A program made the position numbers and the translations under genes. A stretch of DNA of 14,146 nucleotides from the NCBI GenBank assembly GCA_002506255.1, contig DAXF01000022.1:811-14956 (forward strand). The letters are read 5' to 3'. The notes beneath the pieces are model-generated. The model saw only the letters and a list, made by a program, of their open reading frames with translations, ran no database searches and was not told the DNA's origin. This DNA is from Methanomassiliicoccaceae archaeon UBA367. Lineage in GTDB: Archaea > Thermoplasmatota > Thermoplasmata > Methanomassiliicoccales > Methanomethylophilaceae. Each line of letters begins with the position of its first letter. The stretch's first letter is position 1. Shown here piece after piece: positions 6,936-13,012 of this stretch.

Positions 6936-7742
6936 TCATATGCTGCCACGAACTGTTTTGTATCTTTTCGGCAGTACGAAAAGTTCGCCATCGTTATCAA
7001 AGCCGACAGACGCTGAGACGCCGTAGACCTCCTCTATCAGATCGGAGGTTATGATCTCCTTCGGAGGGCCGATCCTGAACAGGGAACCCTCTTTCATGAT
7101 TATGCAAAGATCACAATATCTGGCCATTAAGGAGATGTCGTGTTCCGCGATCAATATGGACATGTCCTTCTTGACCATGGCGTTAAGATACTCCATCACC
7201 TCCAACTTGTATCTCATATCCAAATGGGAAGTGGGCTCGTCAACCAGCATCAGCTTCGGCTCCTGTACGTATGCTTTGGCGATGAGCACCCTCTGCCTCT
7301 CTCCGCTGGACAGTGTATGAAGGAATCTGTCCTTCAGACTGGATACCCCGAACTTGTGCAAAGCCTCCTCGGTAAACGATTCGTCCTTTTCACTCTCCCA
7401 CCAAAGGTGGGTGCTGTGCGGGTATCTACCCATCATAACCGTCTCCGCAACTGTGAGACCGAAGCTTGTGTTCAGCTCTGCCGGGACATTCGAAATCACC
7501 TTTGCAAGCTCACCCGGACTTCTATTCAATACAGATTCACCGTTCACCAGGATGTCCCCTGACGTCGTCGGATGAATCCTGTTAATGCATTTCATCATAG
7601 TGGATTTGCCGCACCCATTGGGACCGATGAGACCCACCAGCATGCCACGGTCTATGCTGTACGAGACCTCCTTCACGGCACGAAACCCGTTATCATATGT
7701 TTTGCTGACATTTCTGAGCTCCAGGAGAGGCTTCTCAACCAT
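6936..7742 (-). CDS. btuD: Corrinoid ABC transporter ATP-binding protein BtuD-like
   Basis: This is the cytoplasmic ATPase of a BtuCD/FecCDE-type importer, presumed to power corrinoid uptake. The 268-residue protein contains Walker A GPNGCGKST (40-48), signature LSSGERQR (144-151), Walker B LMLVDEP (164-170) with Glu169, D-loop SHLD (172-175) and H-loop AEH (199-201). One expected residue is absent: in VISNVPAEL the position normally occupied by the Q-loop glutamine (VPQ in this family) is Ala88, followed by Glu. The C-terminal 40 residues after GPPKEII are usual for the family. The start has GGAGG seven bases upstream, and the gene overlaps the permease stop by 8 bp. Substrate choice (corrinoid rather than haem or iron siderophore) rests on the neighbouring cobamide genes. 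Confidence 0.9.
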   Translation of the reverse strand: MVEKPLLELRNVSKTYDNGFRAVKEVSYSIDRGMLVGLIGPNGCGKSTMMKCINRIHPTTSGDILVNGESVLNRSPGELAKVISNVPAELNTSFGLTVAETVMMGRYPHSTHLWWESEKDESFTEEALHKFGVSSLKDRFLHTLSSGERQRVLIAKAYVQEPKLMLVDEPTSHLDMRYKLEVMEYLNAMVKKDMSILIAEHDISLMARYCDLCIIMKEGSLFRIGPPKEIITSDLIEEVYGVSASVGFDNDGELFVLPKRYKTVRGSI

Positions 7743-10515
7743 TGTACATCCTCCCCCTCTTTATCAGAAGATAAGCGAACAACGGCGTCCCTATCAAAGT
7801 CGTTATCGCACCCACAGGGAGCTCAAACGGTACGAATAGCATCCTTGCAGCCAGATCTGCGGCCATCATGAGAGCCCCTCCCATCATGATCGAAGCGGGA
7901 AGTACCAGCCTGTGGTCTCCGCCCAGCATCATACGGCAAAGGTGTGGCACCACAAGACCCACAAAACCGATTATACCGACGAAGGCTACGCATACGGATG
8001 TTATCACTGACGCCAGCACCATCATCCATCTATTGAAATTCTTGACATTGAGTCCCATCTGCCTGGCCTGCTCCTCTCCCAAAAGCACGAGATTAAGCTC
8101 CTTGGCCCAGAAAAGAGGTATCAGCGACATCGCTAACGCAGGTATGAAGATGAACCACACATTGTTCCACGTTACGTTGGCGAAGCTTCCGAAAAGCCAG
8201 AACATCGCATTCTGAAGTTGGCTTCCTGCCATCGACAATATCATCGATTGGAATGCCGAGAATGCCAAACCGATCACCACACCTCCAAGAACATAATTGA
8301 GAGATGAACCGCCGGACTTTTCTGCAATCAGCATCGTCAGGCCGAAAGCCAGTAACCCTCCGGCCATGGCCGCTAACGGAGTCAAATATATGCTAGTGAC
8401 ATAGCTAACGCCTAAGGATGTCCCGAATACTATCGCTATTATGGCCATTAGCCCTGCCCCTGACGAGACTCCCGTAATATACGGATCAACCAAGGGATTC
8501 CTGATTATTGCCTGATAGACTGCTCCGGCTACTGAGAGGCCCACACCGACGGCGAACGTTGCCATGGCCCTCGGCAATCTAGACTCGTAGACATATGATT
8601 CATATGCCGTCAGACCTTCCCCGCCTTTCCCAAATGCGGATACTAGATTCAGGAATGCCTCACCTACGGACATGTTCCCTCCAGGCCCATAAGAAAGTGC
8701 CAGCATGAACATGATGAATGAGCCTAAGAAACCGGTTGCCAACATCAAAAACAGTTTCTTCTTCCTGGACGCCACCATTCCCTCTCCAGCAGGCTTTACG
8801 AACCTGATGTAATAGAACACGAAAAGGGCCAGCAATCCTACTGTTGATGACCATATTGCTAAGGTCGCGATGTTCGCACCTTCAGGCTCTGGCTCCCCTC
8901 TTATCAGTGGAGGAACGGATGAATCGAAACAATAGAGGATGCCGTCGTCATTTCCCACATATATGTTGCCACCATAGACCAAAGCTCCGACCATGGCAAA
9001 CCCTGTGCTTGTTGCAGGCTCTATTGCGTATTCACTCAGCCTGGCACCGTTCTCAGGATTTATGGATACAACAGATCCGTTAGATTGGTACTGAACGATG
9101 TATATCCTCCCCTCCGCCATCGTAAGTGGGCCTTTAATCATCCCATAATCTTTCTTCCAAAGAGGGCTATTATTTTCCCAGGAGTAGAATGTCACTCCGT
9201 TCGAAGTGGATATTATAAAACCATTCCTGTAGGCTACTCCGGGCGATCCCGCGGCGCTGAAACTCTCATCCTTCCACACTGGTTGGGGATCGATCGGATC
9301 CAACGTATCCAAATTGAAGACTGCGATGCCTGAGTTGATTGGGGACATGGCACCGTCCGTGTAAGTCACAGCCATCATGTTCGAATATACGCCGGTTCCC
9401 ATCGTTACGGAGCCGAAAAGACCAAAGTTTTCCGGATCGTCGTTTTTGGAATAAAGATCGTATTGCCATTTCACAGTCATGGTGGCACAGTCGATAGCGA
9501 ATACGGATCCGCCCCACCCGCCTATGAAGGCTGTCTTCGTTCCGTCTGCCTCTGTGTATATGTATGGTGCAGCATGGTACACAGCCTCTCCGGTCTGCAC
9601 ATCCGCAACGATATTACCATCTATATCCATCTTGTAGAAATGACCGTTGGATGCTCCGAAATACACGAAACCGCTGTCATATATCAAAGAACCTGGGCCT
9701 GACTTGAACTTTAACGCCACTCCTGTTTCAAAAAGCGGAATATCCACATACGTCCCGATCGGATTCCCGTCAAGATCCACCATGAATATCTTGCCTGAGG
9801 ATGTAGGAACTATTACTCTGTCACTGAGCAAAAGCGGCGTGGCAGTTTCCCAGCCAAGACCTACTCCTGGATAGTCCGCGGACCACACGATATTCCCATC
9901 CAGATCCGCACAGTGAAGTGCAGGCAGTACCGATTCTTCTACTCCCCCCGATATGAAATAGATGCGGTCTCCCGCTGCGAGTATGCCTCCGTTTATGAAC
10001 TCACCATCATACTGTATCGTCCATTTCACTCCACAAGACTCGGGGCCGGCAGAGGACTGTATACCGGAACCTGAAGCGTCACCTCTGTACATGACCCATG
10101 GATCGGACGCAGAAGGTGTGGCCACGGGCGTCAGGCCATCGGGATAGAATCCCCATGCGAATATTCCACCTACGAAGAGGACGGCACCGTCATACGTTGT
10201 CTCCGTCCATGCTCCGTTCCATTCGTAAAAACGCCATTTGCAAGTAGCTGAACCAGATCCGTTAGCTATGCCGTTGAGATTATCCGTTGCCGTCCCGGAA
10301 AGAGTGCCAGCGAGACCATTGTCAGATAGTGCATCAGATACGGCATCTGCCATTGTACCGTTCACCGATACATACGCTTCTATTACGTTGCCGTCTCCCA
10401 TGTCCAGGAAAATAATGCCTTCTTCTGTTGCAGCATCCGATTCGAATGAAAAAGCGGAAAGAGAACCTGCCAGCACCAGTATCGCTATTGATAAAAAGGG
10501 CAATACTCTCCTCAT
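7735..10515 (-). CDS. btuC: Fusion: transcobalamin-like domain + PQQ-like beta-propeller + BtuC/FecCD permease
   Basis: One continuous 926-residue frame with four parts. Residues 1-25 are a signal or anchor helix. Residues about 33-131 form a small domain like the transcobalamin C-terminal/DUF4430 family (NLNGI, then WRFYEWNGAW). Residues about 138-533 form a PQQ-like beta-propeller opening with WVMYRGDASGSG; I count eight blades, with strands such as GRIYIVQY and GNIYVGNDDGILYCF. Residues 550-573 are an extra membrane helix, followed by basic VASRKKK. Residues about 588-926 are a complete BtuC/FecCD permease: RLPRAMATF, GAVYQAIIRNPLVDPYITG, the GEEQARQMGL coupling region, GIIGFVGLVVPHLCRM and ELPVGAITTLIGTPLFAYLL. 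The extra helix puts the propeller outside and the permease N-terminus inside, so the topology is consistent. The ATG lies one base after the btuF stop with GGGGTG upstream. The propeller may capture or channel corrinoids; catalytic PQQ use is not supported. Confidence 0.9.
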   Translation of the reverse strand: MRRVLPFLSIAILVLAGSLSAFSFESDAATEEGIIFLDMGDGNVIEAYVSVNGTMADAVSDALSDNGLAGTLSGTATDNLNGIANGSGSATCKWRFYEWNGAWTETTYDGAVLFVGGIFAWGFYPDGLTPVATPSASDPWVMYRGDASGSGIQSSAGPESCGVKWTIQYDGEFINGGILAAGDRIYFISGGVEESVLPALHCADLDGNIVWSADYPGVGLGWETATPLLLSDRVIVPTSSGKIFMVDLDGNPIGTYVDIPLFETGVALKFKSGPGSLIYDSGFVYFGASNGHFYKMDIDGNIVADVQTGEAVYHAAPYIYTEADGTKTAFIGGWGGSVFAIDCATMTVKWQYDLYSKNDDPENFGLFGSVTMGTGVYSNMMAVTYTDGAMSPINSGIAVFNLDTLDPIDPQPVWKDESFSAAGSPGVAYRNGFIISTSNGVTFYSWENNSPLWKKDYGMIKGPLTMAEGRIYIVQYQSNGSVVSINPENGARLSEYAIEPATSTGFAMVGALVYGGNIYVGNDDGILYCFDSSVPPLIRGEPEPEGANIATLAIWSSTVGLLALFVFYYIRFVKPAGEGMVASRKKKLFLMLATGFLGSFIMFMLALSYGPGGNMSVGEAFLNLVSAFGKGGEGLTAYESYVYESRLPRAMATFAVGVGLSVAGAVYQAIIRNPLVDPYITGVSSGAGLMAIIAIVFGTSLGVSYVTSIYLTPLAAMAGGLLAFGLTMLIAEKSGGSSLNYVLGGVVIGLAFSAFQSMILSMAGSQLQNAMFWLFGSFANVTWNNVWFIFIPALAMSLIPLFWAKELNLVLLGEEQARQMGLNVKNFNRWMMVLASVITSVCVAFVGIIGFVGLVVPHLCRMMLGGDHRLVLPASIMMGGALMMAADLAARMLFVPFELPVGAITTLIGTPLFAYLLIKRGRMYNG
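8776..8787 (-). promoter_or_regulatory. Possible internal ribosome-binding site and start for a stand-alone BtuC
   Basis: Inside the fusion gene, GGAG (8784-8787) lies five bases before an in-frame ATG (8776-8778, Met580). Starting there would give a 347-residue protein beginning MVASRKKKLF just before the first permease helix, which is the usual length and layout of a free BtuC. The same bases encode Gly-Glu-Gly, so coincidence is possible. Confidence 0.3.
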
Positions 10516-10516
10516 C

Positions 10517-11866
10517 TCACCACCCCGCCGATACAGTTAGATAATCTTTGTAGTCATCGCTCACATATTTCGGGATCGGATTGCTGAATCGTTCAGGATG
10601 AAGTGCATTAGCAAGAAGCTCTGCGGCCTGGCAAACTCTTGGACCTGGACGTGACAACACATCTGCGGCCTGACCGCTGAAGAAGTAAACCTCCCCGTTC
10701 TTGAAGGCATCGGTGCCGGCCCATTGAGGATTGTTGCTCTTTATCCATTCCATCTTCTCATCATATTCTGCCTGCGTGGTTACCCGGGATTCGGAGACTA
10801 TGATTATTACTTGCGGATTCCTGTCCTTAACTTCTTCTGCGCTGGACGGGAACCACCCCAGGTTCTCTTCCCCGAATATGTTCGTGCCCCTGGCATATTG
10901 CGTTGCATCATCCATATATGTATTATCCCCTGAAGTAAAAGCCGAGGGCAATATTCCCAAGGCCAAAAGAACGTCCTTCTTGACAGTATTCTTTATGCCG
11001 GAAAGAATGTTATCCAACTGTTCTGTTATATTGTCAGTCACAACCTTTGCGTTCTCCGGATTGCCGGTTGCCTGACCTATGGCCCAAATATTCCTACATA
11101 TAGCATCCGTACTATCCGATTCCGGAAGCATCAAGGTGACTACATTGGTACTCCTAAGCCTCTTGGCCACATCCAAATGACCGCCGATATCCGCTTCACC
11201 TATTACTATATCCGGCCTCTGTCCCAGAACCTTCTCATAGCTGGGATTTGTGTATCCGCCTATGGCGGCGATCCTGCCACTCCCTCTCATGTCGGTAATA
11301 GCTGCAGGATAATTGCTGTACAGGTCTGTGCCTACCAGACCACCGATCCCATGTATGGCATAGTACATCTCTGTACAGGAAGGTGCTAACGTGATGGTCC
11401 TGTAAAGTGTTCCGTCATTGAATATGCATCTGCCCTCTGCATCAACACAAGACAAGGGTGTGTACCCTTCGTACGAAAAGGCGAATGTGACGAACCCGAA
11501 ATCCTTCATATAGAGATCTTCTGGTGATCCGTTCTGCTTCTCCCATATACCGCTGCCCTTGGGTGTTGTCCAGATGGTCCATGTTCGTACAGAGTTGTTC
11601 GTTATTCCGTTTATAGATTCTGGGATACCGTTAACATCCTTGATTACAGCATATCCTTTCGCTGTACAAGACTGATCCAAGGCTTCGGCGATGGTCTTTT
11701 CCTCCTTTTCCATGGGGACCCATACTCCATCATATCTGCCGAAATCGATGAGCATTCCCTCACTGTAATCCCGAGGCTCGTTTATATCAGCCAAAATCGG
11801 CACGGATATGGCGACCATCATTATCATTGCCAATGAGGCCGCTATTTTCAATCCACGGGCAGACAT
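10517..11866 (-). CDS. btuF: Corrinoid-binding protein BtuF-like with N-terminal transcobalamin-like domain
   Basis: This is the extracytoplasmic substrate-binding protein that delivers a corrinoid to the permease encoded immediately downstream. The 449 residues divide into an N-terminal hydrophobic signal or anchor (about 7-26, no lipobox cysteine), an extra domain (about 36-138) and the binding protein (about 153-430). The latter starts with RTITLAPSCTEMYYAI, the equivalent of the BtuF RVISLSPSNTE opening, and continues with GGYTNPSYEKVLGQRPDIVI, ENLGWFPSSAEEV and a GEVYFFSG...RPGPRV end, typical of class III cluster A-2 binding proteins. The extra domain resembles those of the two adjacent genes: a TIAEALDQSCTAKGY helix, a SINGI turn and a WTIWT strand. 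AAGGAA lies upstream of the ATG. Haem or siderophore binding is possible in principle; the operon argues for corrinoids. Confidence 0.88.
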   Translation of the reverse strand: MSARGLKIAASLAMIMMVAISVPILADINEPRDYSEGMLIDFGRYDGVWVPMEKEEKTIAEALDQSCTAKGYAVIKDVNGIPESINGITNNSVRTWTIWTTPKGSGIWEKQNGSPEDLYMKDFGFVTFAFSYEGYTPLSCVDAEGRCIFNDGTLYRTITLAPSCTEMYYAIHGIGGLVGTDLYSNYPAAITDMRGSGRIAAIGGYTNPSYEKVLGQRPDIVIGEADIGGHLDVAKRLRSTNVVTLMLPESDSTDAICRNIWAIGQATGNPENAKVVTDNITEQLDNILSGIKNTVKKDVLLALGILPSAFTSGDNTYMDDATQYARGTNIFGEENLGWFPSSAEEVKDRNPQVIIIVSESRVTTQAEYDEKMEWIKSNNPQWAGTDAFKNGEVYFFSGQAADVLSRPGPRVCQAAELLANALHPERFSNPIPKYVSDDYKDYLTVSAGW

Positions 11867-11915
11867 AGTAACGTATTCCTTGGAAATGGTTTGAAAAGGT
11901 TTGTAAATTATTTGA
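11867..11915 (-). promoter_or_regulatory. Short AT-rich spacer before btuF with two phased GGTTTG boxes
   Basis: This is the 49-base gap between the small leading gene and btuF. On the plus strand GGTTTG occurs at 11888-11893 and 11898-11903, one helical turn apart. On the minus strand the AT-rich stretch AAATAATTTACAAA overlaps the second copy and could be a weak TATA region, with AAGGAA (about 11875-11880) as the btuF Shine-Dalgarno. I see no clear terminator or hairpin. Confidence 0.25.
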
Positions 11916-12395
11916 TTAAGCAGGAACCCCTGTCGGACTTCCTATAGCATGCCAGGTCGGATCCAGGTCTGTGTAGAAGAAGCAGAAGTACTTCACACTT
12001 GCCGGGAGATTCCCGAAAAGGTACTCAGTCTCAGTCCAAGAATTACTGTCAGAGTCCCACTCATAATGCACCCAGCTGCTACCGGACTTCGTCGTATCCT
12101 CCGGAGCCGCAGCAACCCAACCTATGCCGTCTATGCTAACGATCCACAGAGCGTTACCTGTCCCGGTATATTCGAGTTCGTATCCGATCTTGTCACATGC
12201 ATTCTTCAGCGCGGCCTCAGGCGTATCCCCGGATCCGTGAGACCAGACTTTCTCACCTGTATCTCTCTCAAAAAGGAAATCCACCTCGTATTTCGCTCCG
12301 CTATCATCATCTGACAGACCGTAGATTATAACAACGGCCGAAGCGGCCACGGCAAGGACAACCGCGATCGCAAGAACAATTGATTTTGATTTCAT
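11916..12395 (-). CDS. Small membrane-anchored transcobalamin-like (DUF4430-like) protein
   Basis: A 159-residue protein with an N-terminal hydrophobic helix (about 5-25, signal or anchor, no lipobox) and an acidic DDDSG linker leading to one external domain (about 36-155). The domain has a TPEAALKNACDKIGYELEY helix-strand, the VSIDGIGW turn, a WVHYEW strand and aromatic-rich strands at the end. This is the pattern of the transcobalamin/intrinsic-factor C-terminal (DUF4430-type) fold and is shared with the N-terminal domains of the next two gene products. A corrinoid-capturing surface protein is the natural inference; no binding site can be proven by eye. The open frame extends upstream to a GTG at 12402-12404, but AGGTGG at 12401-12406 would lie on that start. 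The ATG at 12393-12395 has this Shine-Dalgarno five bases upstream and is preferred. It is the first gene of the import-salvage run. Confidence 0.75.
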   Translation of the reverse strand: MKSKSIVLAIAVVLAVAASAVVIIYGLSDDDSGAKYEVDFLFERDTGEKVWSHGSGDTPEAALKNACDKIGYELEYTGTGNALWIVSIDGIGWVAAAPEDTTKSGSSWVHYEWDSDSNSWTETEYLFGNLPASVKYFCFFYTDLDPTWHAIGSPTGVPA

Positions 12396-12406
12396 CATAT
12401 CCACCT

Positions 12407-12425
12407 GTTGGATTATTCATCCAAC
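12407..12425. promoter_or_regulatory. Perfect 7-bp inverted repeat next to the Shine-Dalgarno of the leading gene
   Basis: GTTGGAT (12407-12413) and ATCCAAC (12419-12425) form a perfect inverted repeat with a five-base loop. In the minus-strand transcript the 3' arm ends exactly where the AGGTGG ribosome-binding site begins (12406). It may be an RNA hairpin controlling translation of the first operon gene, or a dyad operator in the DNA downstream of the TATA-like box. Confidence 0.5.
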
Positions 12426-12451
12426 CATCAAAAGAGTAGAGTCTGTATCTG

Positions 12452-12462
12452 CAATAAATAGG
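12452..12462 (-). promoter_or_regulatory. Candidate promoter of the corrinoid import-salvage operon
   Basis: CTATTTATTGC on the minus strand is a TATA-like box about 60 bases before the chosen ATG of the leading gene. The expected transcript would start near 12430 and carry a leader of roughly 35 nt containing the inverted repeat and the AGGTGG site. Judged by eye from spacing and AT-richness. Confidence 0.4.
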
Positions 12463-12493
12463 TTTTGGTAATTTCTCCGCCTGAGAAAAGCAA

Positions 12494-12503
12494 ACGATAT
12501 TAC
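12494..12503 (+). promoter_or_regulatory. Candidate leaderless promoter of the Dcd-family gene
   Basis: ACGATATTAC on the plus strand is centred about 28 bases before the ATG at 12526. No Shine-Dalgarno precedes that ATG, so a leaderless transcript is the simplest reading. It shares the 130-bp divergent region with the operon promoter. Confidence 0.35.
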
Positions 12504-12525
12504 CGCATCTGCGCATGACGGCCTC

Positions 12526-13011
12526 ATGGGCATACTTTCCGACAGGGACATAGTGGAGAGCATGATGACAGGGCACATAGGCATCTCGGATTTCGACAAG
12601 AGGGGCCTGACACCCAACGGATACGATCTGAGAATAGCGGAGATAAAGATACTCGGCAAGGATGAAGTGCACAGAGAAGGCACTGTCTCCGTCCCCCCGA
12701 GGACCATGTTCTACGTTTCGACTGTGGAAACGGTTCGCATGAACAACTACTTCTGCGCAGAGCTTTGGCTCAGGACAACGTGGATCAGGAAGGGCGTGAT
12801 AAGCGCTTTCGGCAAGATAGACGCAGGATTCAACGGGACCCTGACGCTGGGAGCATACAACGCATCCGACTCCGCCGTGGAGATACCTGTAGGAGAAAGA
12901 TTCTGCCAGATGGTGATTGAATCCCTGCAGTCCCCTGCCGGAAAGGGCTATTCCGAGCGCAGCGGGAATTACCAGGACCAGAACGGCGTGACGCTGGATC
13001 CTAAAAAATGA
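12526..13011 (+). CDS. dCTP deaminase/dUTPase family protein (Dcd-like), probable dUTPase
   Basis: The 161-residue protein belongs to the Dcd/dUTPase superfamily, trimeric enzymes that deaminate dCTP and/or hydrolyse dUTP. It opens with MGILSDRDI and PNGYDLRI (30-37), as Dcd does. LRTTWIRKG (82-90) sits where Dcd has RSSLxRLG, keeping both arginines but replacing the serines by threonines. GKIDAGFNGTLTLGAYN (96-112) is the dUTPase motif-3 block with Asp99. At the position of the Dcd catalytic glutamate (TLE in E. coli and Methanocaldococcus enzymes) this protein has Gly109. Loss of the deaminase glutamate with retention of the motif-3 aspartate suggests dUTPase activity, by inference. The end NYQDQNGVTLDPKK is the usual Dcd C-terminus. 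It is divergent from the operon and its stop lies one base from that of trm5. No Shine-Dalgarno is visible. Confidence 0.85.
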   Translation: MGILSDRDIVESMMTGHIGISDFDKRGLTPNGYDLRIAEIKILGKDEVHREGTVSVPPRTMFYVSTVETVRMNNYFCAELWLRTTWIRKGVISAFGKIDAGFNGTLTLGAYNASDSAVEIPVGERFCQMVIESLQSPAGKGYSERSGNYQDQNGVTLDPKK

Positions 13012-13012
13012 T

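Noticed and set aside
9000..10110. Reading the propeller as a PQQ-dependent dehydrogenase
   Set aside because: Only the generic blade pattern is visible; I do not see the expected quinone-binding disulfide or metal-ligand set, and fusion to a permease fits a structural or binding role better.
12396..12404. GTG or earlier ATG start of the small leading gene
   Set aside because: The AGGTGG ribosome-binding site overlaps the GTG and is only two bases from the first ATG; the ATG at 12395 has proper spacing.
12307..12707. Minus-strand frames across the Dcd-family start and the intergenic region
   Set aside because: They overlap the conserved Dcd N-terminus and the operon promoter region and show no domain features.
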